Notes: generated by a model not told the origin, from the letters alone. A stretch of 64,000 bases of DNA from Chloroflexota bacterium (GCA_026709625.1 JAPOSR010000073.1:1-64000), one strand, 5' to 3'. Positions 39,552 through 49,631 are shown, counted from the stretch's first letter. Numbers and translations are program-made.

Positions 39552-40982
39552 TTAGACGCTGAAGTAGAGCTCGAATTCATAAGGATGCGGGCGCATAGCC
39601 ACTGCGTCCTGGTCTTCGACCTGCTTGTAGGCGATGAAGTTGTCGATGAAGGCATCGGTGAATACGCCGCCTTCGGTCAAGAAGCCGCGGTTGGCGTCTA
39701 GCTCGCGCAGCGCCTCGCCCAATGTGCCCGGCATGACCGGCGTTTCGTGTTCGCCTTCATAGAGATCGGCTTCGGACGCGGCACCGGGATCAATCTGATT
39801 CTTGATGCCATCGATGCCAGCCATCAGCAGCGCCGGCAGCGCCAGATAAGGATTGGCGGCGGGATCAGGCCAGCGGGCTTCGATGCGTTTGGCTTTCGGG
39901 CTGTTGCTGTACATGGGAATGCGGATCCCAGCCGAGCGGTTGCGCGCAGAATAGACCAGGTTGACAGGCGCTTCATAACCCGGCACCAGACGCCGATAGC
40001 TGTTGGTGATCGGGTTGGTGAAGGCGGCGCAGGCGCGCGCATGCTTGATCAGCCCGCCGATGTACCACAAAGCCATCTGGCTGAGGCCCGCATACTCGTC
40101 GCCGGCGAAGAGCGGCTGCCCGTCTTTCCATAGCGACTGATGCACATGCATGCCGCTGCCATTCTCTTCAAAGAGCGGCTTGGGCATGAAGGTGGCGTGC
40201 AGGTTGTTCATGGCGGCGACATTCTTCACCACATACTTGTAGGTGACCATCATGTCGGCCATCTGCAGCAGCGGCGCATACTTCAGGTCGATTTCAGCTT
40301 GCCCGGCGCCGCCGACCTCGTGATGATGCACCTCGACTTCCATGCCGACATCCAGCAATGTCTGCACCATCTCGGCGCGCACATCGTGGGTTTTGTCCAG
40401 CGGCGGCAGCGGGAAATAACCCATCTTGATGCGGTTCATGTGCCCTTGAGCCGGGTCTTCATTGCCGCTGTTCCAGTCGCCTTCAAACGAGTCAACGCGA
40501 TAAAAGCTGCTGTTCTGCGATGTGCTGTACTGCACATTGTCGAACATGAAGAACTCGGCTTCAGGTCCAAAGTAGGCGCTGTCTGCCAGGTCGTTGGCAG
40601 CCAGATAGGCTTCGGCGCGTTTGGATACGCCGCGCGAATCGAGCGCATAGGGCTCGCGGCTGATCGGGTCGTGCGCATCGCAATACATCGTCAGAGTCTT
40701 GTAGCTGAAGAAGGGATCAACCAAGGCTGTGCTGAGGTCTGCCAGCAGAATCATGTCCGATTCATTAATAGCCTGGAAGCCCTGAATGCTGGAGCCATCG
40801 AAGCCAAAGCCGTCTTCAAAGGCGCCTGCGTCTACCGATTGCAGCGGCATGCTGAAGTGCTGCGGCACACCGCGAATATCGACGAAGCGCAGGTCAATCT
40901 CTACAATGTCGTTCTCATTTGCCCATGCCAAGAGCGCGGAGGGCGATTCTTTCGCGGAATCGGGTGGGACAAAGCCAGCCAT
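39552..40982 (-). CDS. glnA: Glutamine synthetase type I
   Basis: DGSSIQGFQAINESDMILLAD; GPEAEFFMFD; HHHEVGGAGQAEIDLKY; FMPKPLFEENGSGMHVHQSLW; NPITNSYRRLVPGYEAPVNLVYSARNRSAGIRIP. Confidence 0.97.
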   Translation of the reverse strand: MAGFVPPDSAKESPSALLAWANENDIVEIDLRFVDIRGVPQHFSMPLQSVDAGAFEDGFGFDGSSIQGFQAINESDMILLADLSTALVDPFFSYKTLTMYCDAHDPISREPYALDSRGVSKRAEAYLAANDLADSAYFGPEAEFFMFDNVQYSTSQNSSFYRVDSFEGDWNSGNEDPAQGHMNRIKMGYFPLPPLDKTHDVRAEMVQTLLDVGMEVEVHHHEVGGAGQAEIDLKYAPLLQMADMMVTYKYVVKNVAAMNNLHATFMPKPLFEENGSGMHVHQSLWKDGQPLFAGDEYAGLSQMALWYIGGLIKHARACAAFTNPITNSYRRLVPGYEAPVNLVYSARNRSAGIRIPMYSNSPKAKRIEARWPDPAANPYLALPALLMAGIDGIKNQIDPGAASEADLYEGEHETPVMPGTLGEALRELDANRGFLTEGGVFTDAFIDNFIAYKQVEDQDAVAMRPHPYEFELYFSV

Positions 40983-41194
40983 TTTTCCCTTCTTTCTGCT
41001 AGAACTGTGCCATTTGTACAGATATAGATAGTCTATTGGGCATAATTTCTAATTTCGATGGCGAAATCGTTGTAAATCGCCCGCCGTTTTTTGTCATATT
41101 TACCTAAATTCCACAGCGACGGTTCTGCTCTAGCGCTGTGGGGGCGAATCCTGCTACAATTCGCTTGACATCCGAAGCAGAAGCGAGCCGGATC

Positions 41195-41965
41195 ATGCTC
41201 CAGCGCCTTGTCATCATCGGCTTCTTGGCACTCTTGTGTTGGCCAGCCTTGGCGCAGCCGCCTGTTCTCGTGCCGCAGGTGCTTAATACCTACCCGCACG
41301 ACTCCAGCGCTTTTACGCAAGGGCTACTTTGGCATGATGGCGCGCTTTATGAATCAACGGGCCTGCGCGGACGCTCTAGCTTGCGCCGCGTCGATATCGA
41401 GACCGGCGCGCCCGAGATCAACCTGCCGCTGGACGCCGCCTATTTTGCCGAAGGCTTGGAACGCGTCGGCGACCGCCTCATCCAGCTCACCTGGCAATCT
41501 GGGCTGGCCTTCGTGTACGATCTTCACAGCTTCGAGCTGATCGAGACCATCGAATACGCTGGGGAAGGCTGGGGATTGTGCAGCGATGGGCGTTTCTTGT
41601 TCATGAGCGATGGCTCGTCTTACCTTTCCCTGCGCGACCTCGCCACATTCGAGTTGCTCTTTCGTGGCGCGGTCACCCTGGAAGGACAGTTGATTCCCCC
41701 GCAGCTGCTGAATGAGCTGGAATGCGTTGGCGAGCACATCTATGCCAACGCCTGGAATACCGACTACATCTTCCGCATCGACAGAATCACTGGCGAGATT
41801 ACCGCGCTGATCGATGCATCGGCGCTGTTGACCGCTGCCGAGCGCAGCGCTATGTCGCCCGGCAGCGTGTTGAACGGCATAGCCTACAATCCCGACGCGC
41901 AGACTTTTTACATTACCGGCAAGAATTGGGGGGCGCTCTTCGAGGTGGTGTTCATCCAGCCTTGA
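41195..41965 (+). CDS. Secreted glutaminyl-peptide cyclotransferase (beta-propeller type)
   Basis: VLNTYPHDSSAFTQGLLWHDGALYESTGLRGRSSLRRVDIETG...LNELECVGEHIYANAWNTDYIFRID...LNGIAYNPDAQTFYITGKNW. Confidence 0.93.
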   Translation: MLQRLVIIGFLALLCWPALAQPPVLVPQVLNTYPHDSSAFTQGLLWHDGALYESTGLRGRSSLRRVDIETGAPEINLPLDAAYFAEGLERVGDRLIQLTWQSGLAFVYDLHSFELIETIEYAGEGWGLCSDGRFLFMSDGSSYLSLRDLATFELLFRGAVTLEGQLIPPQLLNELECVGEHIYANAWNTDYIFRIDRITGEITALIDASALLTAAERSAMSPGSVLNGIAYNPDAQTFYITGKNWGALFEVVFIQP

Positions 41966-41996
41966 GGCTTTTCTGGCGACTGGCTGCTTTGTTGAT

Positions 41997-42169
41997 GGGG
42001 AGCGGTGATTTTGGTGGATACGCGTTGCTTTGCCCCCACCCCAAACTCCTCCCCGACCGCCTGTGTCTACGCGGCGCAAAAGGGGGGCTACCATGCTGCG
42101 GAAGCGCCGGAAAAACTCCCCTTCCCTCGTTCTGGGGGCTTGATTGTCACATCCACGCATTCACCACGC
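41997..42169 (+). repeat. Copy D of dispersed MITE-like repeat, with 8-bp flanking direct repeat
   Basis: GGGGAGCGGTGATTTTGGTGGATACGCG ... CACATCCACGCATTCACCACGC, flanked by TTGTTGAT at 41989-41996 and 42170-42177. Confidence 0.88.
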
Positions 42170-42305
42170 TTGTTGATTACGATATGTTGCAATTCCTGCC
42201 CGAATATGCAACACTCCCTTAGACAGATTTTAATTCAATAAGCGCGTGAATTGACCCTGTCCGTGTTATATTACTGACAGAAAAACATAGATGGAGGAAT
42301 GAAGC

Positions 42306-43721
42306 ATGATTGGCAGATTTGCACGCAAATTGTTTATTTTGGCAGTTGCGCTTGGCGCGCTGGGGCCGGCGCTGGCTCAGGATATGATTGAGCTGGAGGC
42401 TTGGGTGGCATTCAGCGACCATCGCTATGACTGGGCGGTTGATACGGCGGAGCGGTTTAATGCGCTTCAAGACGACATCCATGTGGAGATGGTTTCGGTG
42501 GTTGACTACGACACGATCGTGAACAACTACACGCTGGGCCGCGAAGATGGCGACTATCCGGAGATCGTGCAGCTCTTTGACGCCGCCTTGCAATTCGCAG
42601 TAGATTCTGACTGGTTCAGCTTCGCCGAGGAGATCATCGCCGGGCGCGAGGAAGTGCTGGGGCATCCAGTCAACTTTGACGATATCATCCCGGTCATCTC
42701 CAACTACTACACAGTCGACGGCGTATGGGCTTCGGTCGCTTGGAATACTTCGACGCCGATCATGTACTACAATGTCGACCTGCTCGAGCAAGCTGGCATA
42801 ACCGAGCTGCCACAGACATGGGCTGAGGTCTTGGATGCTTGCGTCGCGTTGCAGCCCTTGGTGGATGACGGCACGATATCCGCTTGCGCTTCCTGGCCCT
42901 TTTCCGGCTGGTTTATTGAGCAGTGGCTGGCTCAGCAGAATGAGTACATGGTCAACAACGAGAATGGTCGAGCGGCTCGCGCAACCGAGTTCAACCTTGA
43001 TACGGATGCCTACCGCGCCATCGCTCAATTCTACCGCGACCTCTACAGCAACGGCTATTTCATCTTCGAGGGGCAGGATCAATGGGGTCCGCCGACGCAG
43101 AATTTCATCTCTGGCAAGGTGGCCATCCTGATGAGCAGCTCGGCTGCCGCGCGCGCAGTCAGCGAAGGCGCTGCCGAGACCGGCTTCAGGCTGGATACGA
43201 CCGGCATGGTCTACAATCAAGATGCCCCGAGCGGTTGGGTTGGCAATATCCTTGGCGGGGCGACGATGTGGATCAGCAATGGCTTGGAGCCGGCTGTCGA
43301 AGATGCGGCGATGGCATTTCTGCTCTTCTTTAGCAACACCGAAAACAGCGCCAGTTGGCACACCGCCTCTGGGTATGTGCCGGTGCGCAATAGTTCAATC
43401 GAGCTGCTGCAGAATCTGGCGCCGGGCAATGAAATCCTCTGGGATATCCCCAGCGGCGCGCGGGTGGATATTGAGGCGGATGACTGGTATGCGGCTTTCC
43501 CGAACTTCTTGACAGCCAGCACCCAGTTGGGCAACTCGACTGTCAACAACGCCACGCGCGGCTCGACCTACGGCACCTTCCAGCAGAGTCGCCCCTACTA
43601 CAATGGCTTGGTCGAAGACTACATGCTCAATGGCGGCGACCTGGACGCCATGATCATGGATACCAATGCCACCTTGACCGAGTTGCTGCAGGAATACAAC
43701 TTCCTCTTCGCCGACGAATAG
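42306..43721 (+). CDS. ABC transporter solute-binding protein (UgpB-like)
   Basis: Signal peptide; MIELEAWVAFSDHRYDWAVDTAERFNA...GPPTQNFISGKVAILMSSSAAAR; followed by two permeases. Confidence 0.88.
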   Translation: MIGRFARKLFILAVALGALGPALAQDMIELEAWVAFSDHRYDWAVDTAERFNALQDDIHVEMVSVVDYDTIVNNYTLGREDGDYPEIVQLFDAALQFAVDSDWFSFAEEIIAGREEVLGHPVNFDDIIPVISNYYTVDGVWASVAWNTSTPIMYYNVDLLEQAGITELPQTWAEVLDACVALQPLVDDGTISACASWPFSGWFIEQWLAQQNEYMVNNENGRAARATEFNLDTDAYRAIAQFYRDLYSNGYFIFEGQDQWGPPTQNFISGKVAILMSSSAAARAVSEGAAETGFRLDTTGMVYNQDAPSGWVGNILGGATMWISNGLEPAVEDAAMAFLLFFSNTENSASWHTASGYVPVRNSSIELLQNLAPGNEILWDIPSGARVDIEADDWYAAFPNFLTASTQLGNSTVNNATRGSTYGTFQQSRPYYNGLVEDYMLNGGDLDAMIMDTNATLTELLQEYNFLFADE

Positions 43722-43824
43722 GCGGACGAACGGTCGCAACAACGCCGGCCTGGGCGGGTTGAGTCGCCTGCCGAGGCTGGCCCACTCGGATAGACCAGAG
43801 CGCGAAAGTTCGCCGAAAGTTCGC

Positions 43825-45051
43825 ATGGAAGACATCGCTTATTCCGTTCATCCCATACTCGTCACCTTGGTCGGCGCTGTATTGGGCGCGGGCTACTTCG
43901 CTTTCCTGCGCTGGCAGACACAGGTTGGCTCGGTGAATATCAGCCTGCTCATCGGCGCGATTGCCGGGGCTGCCGGCGCGACGCTGTTGACCGCGCCACT
44001 CGGCTATTGCATGTTTCAGTCCGACCAAAAGAGCGAAGACATCATGGTCGGCTGGATTGCGGTCGCGCTTGGGCTGATGCTGACTCTGAATATCTTCAGC
44101 AGCTTGCTGTGGCGCTACTTCCGCGGCCAGCGCCTGTTGCCGCGTGGCGATACGACGCCTGGCGCTTTTCGCGGCCGCTTCGGCTTGGTCTATGCCTTGG
44201 CCGCCTTGTCGCCCACCATCCTGGTGCTGATTTTCTTCGTCTACCTGCCTATGTTTGACACCTTGCGCTTCTCGACATTTTTGGCGCGTTTCGGCGCGCC
44301 GCGCACCCGTTTCATCTGCGTGTCGAATTTCTCGCGCATGTTGTCCGATGTAGATTATCACAGCAACCTGTTTCTGAGCTTCGCGTTATCGTTTGGCATC
44401 ATCATCATTGCGATGAGCTTGGCGCTGTTGATCGCCAGCATGCTCAATCAGCCGATACGCGGCGCGAGCCTGTATCGCACCTTGCTGATCTGGCCCTATG
44501 CGATCTCTCCGATTGTGGCCGGCTCAATCTTTGGCCTGCTGCTGGGCACAGAATCGGGCATCGTCAACCGCGCGCTCGACCTTTTGTTTGGCGCAAAGGT
44601 GCCGTGGCTGGTCTCTATCCCGGCGGCGCAGATCAGCGTCGTGCTCGCTAGCGTCTGGAATGTCATCGGCTTCAATATCCTGTTTTATACCGCCGGACTG
44701 CAGACGATACCCAAAGACTTGCTAGAATCGGCGTCTATTGATGGCGCGAGCGCCTGGCAACGTTTCGCGCGCATCACCTTTCCTTTGCTTTCGCCGTTCA
44801 CATTCTTTTTGATCGTCACCAATACGATTTACGCTTTCTTTGATACATTCGGCCTCATATTTGTATTAACTCGCGGGGGGCCGACCGAATCGACCTTTAC
44901 GGCCATGTATCGCGTTTATGTGACGGGCATTCTCGCCAGCGACATCGGCAAATCGACGGCGCAATCGCTGATCCTGTTCTTGATCGTCGTCGGGATAACC
45001 ATCGTCCAATTCCGCGTTGGGCAGCGCCGCGTGCAATACGGGAACTATTGA
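43825..45051 (+). CDS. ABC permease, UgpA-like, with extra N-terminal membrane region (start uncertain)
   Basis: EAA loop LLESASIDGASAWQRFARITFPLLSPF; about 130 aa hydrophobic N-terminal extension. Confidence 0.85.
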   Translation: MEDIAYSVHPILVTLVGAVLGAGYFAFLRWQTQVGSVNISLLIGAIAGAAGATLLTAPLGYCMFQSDQKSEDIMVGWIAVALGLMLTLNIFSSLLWRYFRGQRLLPRGDTTPGAFRGRFGLVYALAALSPTILVLIFFVYLPMFDTLRFSTFLARFGAPRTRFICVSNFSRMLSDVDYHSNLFLSFALSFGIIIIAMSLALLIASMLNQPIRGASLYRTLLIWPYAISPIVAGSIFGLLLGTESGIVNRALDLLFGAKVPWLVSIPAAQISVVLASVWNVIGFNILFYTAGLQTIPKDLLESASIDGASAWQRFARITFPLLSPFTFFLIVTNTIYAFFDTFGLIFVLTRGGPTESTFTAMYRVYVTGILASDIGKSTAQSLILFLIVVGITIVQFRVGQRRVQYGNY

Positions 45052-45052
45052 T

Positions 45053-45940
45053 ATGACTGAAAGCGCCAGTTCAAGATTTGTCTTCGACCCTTCGGCTGGC
45101 AAGGAGCGTCCGCTGTGGCGGCGGCTGGTCCCACAGCGTTGGTATGCCCACCTTATCCTGATCATATCAGTGATTATCATCACTTTCCCGATGTTTTACG
45201 CGCTCTTGATCAGCACACAGAGCAACCCCGAAGTCTACAATCACAAATTTACGCCGGGTACGATGTTCTTCGAGAACCTGCACACGGTCATGGTCCAGCG
45301 CAACATGGGCCGCTTCATGCTGAACAGCTTTATCATCGCCCTTTTAATCGCTGTTGGCAAAACAATCATGTCAGTCCTCGCTGGACTGGGCTTGGTCTAT
45401 TTTCGGTATCCGGGCAAATGGATCGTCTTCGGCTTCGTGCTGATAACCTTGATCATGCCGGGCGATGTGCTGCTTATCGCGCTGTATCGCCGCGTCGTCA
45501 GCTTCGATGCCTGGCCCCATCCCTACGTCGCCTTGACGCTGCCGCTGTTGGCAAGCGCGACCGGCGTCTTTATCTTTCGGCAGCACTTTATGACGATGCC
45601 GCCTGACCTGTCCGAGGCCGCGCAGCTTGATGGAGCCTCGCCGCTGCAGTTTCTGTTCCGTGTGCTCATCCCGCTCAGCTGGAACACCATCGGCGCGCTG
45701 ATGGTCATCATGTTCCTCTTTGGCTGGAATCAATTCTTGTGGCCGCTAATCCTCCTGCGCGACCAAGATCTGCAGGTTGTGCAGTGGGGCATGCAATCGC
45801 TAACGCAGAATGTGGAAGTCGGCGACAACTTCGGACCGATGATGATGGGCGTCATCATCACCAGCTTGCCGCCGATGATCGTATTCCTGATCTTGCAGCG
45901 ACAATTTATGAAAGGCTTCGCGCTGACCCGCGACAAGTAG
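45053..45940 (+). CDS. ABC permease, UgpE-like
   Basis: EAA loop LSEAAQLDGASPLQFLFRVLIPLSWNTIGAL; ITFPMFYALLISTQSNPEVY. Confidence 0.9.
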   Translation: MTESASSRFVFDPSAGKERPLWRRLVPQRWYAHLILIISVIIITFPMFYALLISTQSNPEVYNHKFTPGTMFFENLHTVMVQRNMGRFMLNSFIIALLIAVGKTIMSVLAGLGLVYFRYPGKWIVFGFVLITLIMPGDVLLIALYRRVVSFDAWPHPYVALTLPLLASATGVFIFRQHFMTMPPDLSEAAQLDGASPLQFLFRVLIPLSWNTIGALMVIMFLFGWNQFLWPLILLRDQDLQVVQWGMQSLTQNVEVGDNFGPMMMGVIITSLPPMIVFLILQRQFMKGFALTRDK

Positions 45941-46019
45941 CTCGCATGCCTTCAGCGCGGTTCCGCTGCCGCGATTTTTTCAAAATGCTTACAAACTTCA
46001 TATAGACAAACCGTTGCTG

Positions 46020-46042
46020 TCCATATATGCTTCAGATATGGA
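46020..46042. promoter_or_regulatory. Candidate MarR operator: perfect inverted repeat over the marR start codon
   Basis: TCCATAT-atgcttcag-ATATGGA. Confidence 0.5.
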
Positions 46043-46550
46043 TAGTTTAGATATGCGCCAAATCCGTGAGCCTGGCGACCCGCCCGGCGACTCCTTCGAG
46101 CAGCGTTTCTTCTCGCTGCTGGCACGGATATTTCATCGCTTAAAGCAATTTGGCGAATACAGCGCGCCGCCCGGCGTGTTGTCGCCGCCCCAGTTGTGGT
46201 TTCTGCGCCGGCTCTACGATGCTGGCGCGCCGCAGCCGGTGAGTTATTTTGCCGATGGCATCTATTCCAACCGCTCCAATGCCTCGCAGATGATCGACCG
46301 ACTCGAGGCAGAGGGGCTAGTCTGCCGCGTTCGCAACCCGCATGACCGCCGCAGTGTACTGGTGGAATTGACCGAAGCGGGCGAGCGATCGATGCACCAT
46401 GGCAATGCGAGCCATCAGCAGCTCGCCGAGCAGCTGCTGCGTCCGCTTTCTGATGAGGAACGCGGAAGCATCCTCGCGGCTCTGGAACGGGTCTTGAACC
46501 TGCTGGAAAGCCATCTTGAAGATGACAATGAACCTATAGACTGCGCGTGA
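46038..46550 (+). CDS. MarR-family transcriptional regulator
   Basis: LSPPQLWFLRRLYDAGAPQPVSYFADGIYSNRSNASQMIDRLEAEGLVCRVRNPHDRRSVLVELTEAGE. Confidence 0.92.
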   Translation: MDSLDMRQIREPGDPPGDSFEQRFFSLLARIFHRLKQFGEYSAPPGVLSPPQLWFLRRLYDAGAPQPVSYFADGIYSNRSNASQMIDRLEAEGLVCRVRNPHDRRSVLVELTEAGERSMHHGNASHQQLAEQLLRPLSDEERGSILAALERVLNLLESHLEDDNEPIDCA

Positions 46551-46603
46551 CACGCCCTTCTTTGCAGCTGTCGAAATTATCCAAACACGGGGAGCTTGAA
46601 ACA

Positions 46604-47599
46604 ATGCCAGACAGACACGCAATCATCGCCGATGATGTCTACAAACACTTTGGCGATGTCAAGGCGCTTGATGGAGTATCGGTCCGTGCCGAGACAGGCA
46701 AGGTGCTGGGGCTGTTGGGCCCCAATGGCGCTGGCAAGACGACGCTGGTGCGCATTTTGACGACCTTGCTGAAGCCCGACCGCGGCTCTACGCAGGTCGG
46801 CGGCTTGGATGTCTTGCGACAGAAGCAGCAGGTGCGGGAAATCATCGGCTTGGCTGGGCAAAATACCGCCATCGACGAAATCTTGACCGGGCGAGAAAAC
46901 TTGGAGATGGTGAGTCGACTGTATCACATCCCGCGCCCCGCCGCCAAAAGACGCGCCCAGGAATTGCTCGAACAATTCGCTTTGACCGACGCCGCCGACC
47001 GCCCAGCCAAGACCTATTCTGGCGGGATGCGCCGCCGGCTCGACCTGGCAGCCAGCATCGTCGCCCGCCCCAGCATCCTCTTTTTGGACGAGCCGACCAC
47101 TGGCTTGGATCCACGCACGCGCATCGCCATGTGGGATACCATCCGCTCGCTCGTTTCGGACGGCGCGACGCTCTTGCTCACCACGCAGTACCTGGAAGAA
47201 GCCGATGAACTGGCGGACAAGATCGTCGTCATTGATCATGGCAAGGTCATCGCCGAAGGCACCGCCGATGAGCTCAAAGCCAATATGGCTGCTGATTTTA
47301 TCGATATCACCATTGCGGATCCGCATGAAACGGACAAGGCGGCGCAGCTCCTCCAGCCGCTCAGCGACGAAAGCCCGCAGATCGACAATGGGCGTGGGCA
47401 TATCAGCCTCGCGGTCGGCAGCGGCGCCCAGAGCATCGCCGAAGTCGTGCGTCTGCTCGATGCCGAATCAGTCCACATCGCCGAGCTCAACCTGCGCCGC
47501 CCCTCGCTGAACGATGTCTTCTTGAGCATCACCGGCGAAGAAATCGTCGAAGAAGTCGACAAACCCAAAGGCCGCGGTTTTGGCCGCCGCAGCGCCTAG
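46604..47599 (+). CDS. ABC transporter ATP-binding protein, DrrA-like
   Basis: LGLLGPNGAGKTTLVRIL (Walker A), YSGGMRRRLDLAASIV signature, ILFLDEPTTGLDP (Walker B). Confidence 0.94.
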   Translation: MPDRHAIIADDVYKHFGDVKALDGVSVRAETGKVLGLLGPNGAGKTTLVRILTTLLKPDRGSTQVGGLDVLRQKQQVREIIGLAGQNTAIDEILTGRENLEMVSRLYHIPRPAAKRRAQELLEQFALTDAADRPAKTYSGGMRRRLDLAASIVARPSILFLDEPTTGLDPRTRIAMWDTIRSLVSDGATLLLTTQYLEEADELADKIVVIDHGKVIAEGTADELKANMAADFIDITIADPHETDKAAQLLQPLSDESPQIDNGRGHISLAVGSGAQSIAEVVRLLDAESVHIAELNLRRPSLNDVFLSITGEEIVEEVDKPKGRGFGRRSA

Positions 47600-47630
47600 C
47601 CAAGCCAATAACAAACGAGGACAAATTGCT

Positions 47631-48464
47631 ATGACCCAGCAAACCGCATCCGCCGCAATCGGCACCAGCGCCAGCCAGTCCAGCGCGTTGCAGCGCTTTG
47701 TGTGGAATTTTACCGACACCTTCGTCGTGATGCGCCGCAATCTCTATGCCTACCAACGCCAGCCCGAGCTCTTGGTGTTCGCCACCATCCAGCCGGTCAT
47801 CTTTCTGCTGCTCTTCACCTATGTCTTCGGCGGCGCCATCCGCTTTACCACTGGCGGCGATTACCTCAGCTTTTTGCTGCCGGGCATCATCATCCAGACG
47901 ATCCTCTTCGCCTCGGCAAATACCACGGTCGGGCTCGCGGTGGACTTGTCGAAAGGCATCATCGACCGCTTTCGCTCGCTGCCGATGTCGCGGGCGGCGG
48001 TCTTGGCGGGTCGCACCAGCGCCGATACCCTGCGCGGCGCATTCACCGTGCTCATTATGGTCGTGGCGGGCATGGTCATCGGCTTTCGCTTTGAAGATTG
48101 GGGCAGCGGGCTGCTTGGCTTGCTGCTGGCGGTGGCATTTGGCTACGCGGTAACCTGGGTCTCCGCCACCATCGGCCTGTTTGTCAAAGACCCGGAAGCG
48201 GCGCAGGTGGCTGGCTTCATCTGGCTCTTCCCACTCACCTTCGCCAGCTCGATCTTCGTGCCCACCGCCACCATGACCGAAGAATGGCTGCGCACGTTCG
48301 CTGAAAACCAGCCCGTGAGCGTCGTCGCCAATACAGTGCGCGATTTGATGACTGGCACCGTCAACCCTGACGAAATCGTCATCTCGCTGCTGTGGATCGC
48401 CGGCATCGTGGCGGTATTCCTGCCCATGGCGGTCTGGCGTTATGCGCGGGTGGCTTCTCGCTAA
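47631..48464 (+). CDS. ABC-2 type permease, DrrB-like
   Basis: RNLYAYQRQPELLVFATIQPVIFLLLFTYVFGGAI; AGFIWLFPLTFASSIFVPTATM. Confidence 0.92.
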   Translation: MTQQTASAAIGTSASQSSALQRFVWNFTDTFVVMRRNLYAYQRQPELLVFATIQPVIFLLLFTYVFGGAIRFTTGGDYLSFLLPGIIIQTILFASANTTVGLAVDLSKGIIDRFRSLPMSRAAVLAGRTSADTLRGAFTVLIMVVAGMVIGFRFEDWGSGLLGLLLAVAFGYAVTWVSATIGLFVKDPEAAQVAGFIWLFPLTFASSIFVPTATMTEEWLRTFAENQPVSVVANTVRDLMTGTVNPDEIVISLLWIAGIVAVFLPMAVWRYARVASR

Positions 48465-48544
48465 TTCGCTTGACAATCCAGCAGCTTGGCGATAAGTTGA
48501 TGGTAACTTTGCGATTGTCGTAGAAGACTCTCAGGGAGTCCAAC

Positions 48545-48784
48545 ATGGTTGCGCAGACAAATGCTGATGAGTTGGGTTTAAGCACCCAACTAAACGAGAA
48601 CGCAAAGCAGATCGCCAAGCTGCAAGGTGGCTATGAGCATGTCGCTACAAAAGCAGATATTGCGATGCTCGAAGCCAAGATCGAAAAGCTACGCGCCGAT
48701 CTGACTTGGCGCATCCTGCTGGCCATGGGTGTGCTGATGGGCCTGGTCATGGCATTCATCGAATGGCGCGTCGTCGGTGGCTAA
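48545..48784 (+). CDS. Small coiled-coil plus single-TM protein
   Basis: ATKADIAMLEAKIEKLRADLTWR heptad-like helix then LLAMGVLMGLVMAFI. Confidence 0.6.
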   Translation: MVAQTNADELGLSTQLNENAKQIAKLQGGYEHVATKADIAMLEAKIEKLRADLTWRILLAMGVLMGLVMAFIEWRVVGG

Positions 48785-48833
48785 GCAGGCCGGGATCGCT
48801 CGCTTTAGTAGATAAAAGCGGAAATAGCCAGAA

Positions 48834-48866
48834 AAGCCCCGTCCATTTACGACGGGGCTTTGTGTA
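48834..48866 (+). terminator. Rho-independent terminator-like hairpin
   Basis: AAGCCCCGTC-catttac-GACGGGGCTT then TGTGTATTT. Confidence 0.75.
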
Positions 48867-48884
48867 TTTCCTAGCTTACACATG

Positions 48885-49631
48885 CTACTGACTTGGAATC
48901 CATGTCGCTACTCGAGCGTATCTTGGAGAAAGCGTTGAGGACTTAGCGAAAATCCAGGCAGATGTGACATCGGACAATACGATTGAAATATCGTCGCGCC
49001 GCTCCAGGACAAATTTGCGCGATTCAACTACAGGCTCATTCTGCACGAAAGCGTGTTCAATGATTACAGTCTGCGTTTCGCGAAGGTCATTGGACAAGAG
49101 TAACTCAGGCGCTGTATCTGTCAAATCCAAGCTCTGATAGAACTCGTCATAAATCAGATCTCCCAGGTTATCCAACGCTTTCGGGTCGACACGGATATAG
49201 ATTCCGCGCTGACCATCTGCTTCATCATGCCTGATTAATTCTACAGGTCCGCGCATGCTGCCTTTTGACGGATCTGTCATTCGCAAGGGAATCGAAAACT
49301 CGTACTCAGCGAAATTATTCGACCCTTCGCTGTAACAGCGTACATATTCCATCTCCTTGAAGGAGCGGCTTTGGTGGAATACGCTGTTGTATCGATTGCG
49401 ATACTCGTCACAATCTTCCGCTTCCGAGCCGGACACGGGGAGATGCAGCGATACCAAGCTCGTGAGGTCGTCGTCTGGTGTCAACTCGTCCAGGTCGCCT
49501 AAGTAGACTTCACCAGTTAGCTGCGAATTACACGCTGTGGAAATTACAAGGAGGAGAAGTAGGAGAAGGCAGCTAATGCTACGCTTCAGAACATGGGTTC
49601 GGAAGGGGGGGGGGGTAGAGAAGGGTTTCAT
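48885..49631 (-). CDS. Putative lipoprotein, unknown function, with C11 tract near its start
   Basis: Hydrophobic stretch ending in LVISTACN lipobox; AAAGG upstream of ATG; lower GC than neighbours. Confidence 0.65.
   Translation of the reverse strand: MKPFSTPPPFRTHVLKRSISCLLLLLLLVISTACNSQLTGEVYLGDLDELTPDDDLTSLVSLHLPVSGSEAEDCDEYRNRYNSVFHQSRSFKEMEYVRCYSEGSNNFAEYEFSIPLRMTDPSKGSMRGPVELIRHDEADGQRGIYIRVDPKALDNLGDLIYDEFYQSLDLTDTAPELLLSNDLRETQTVIIEHAFVQNEPVVESRKFVLERRDDISIVLSDVTSAWIFAKSSTLSPRYARVATWIPSQ
49605..49615. repeat. Homopolymeric G/C tract (11 nt)
   Basis: ggaaGGGGGGGGGGGtagag. Confidence 0.9.

Noticed and set aside
48470-48498. TTGACA-17-TAAGTT promoter for the small coiled-coil gene
   Set aside because: The -10 hexamer matches consensus poorly (3/6), so not listed as a feature.
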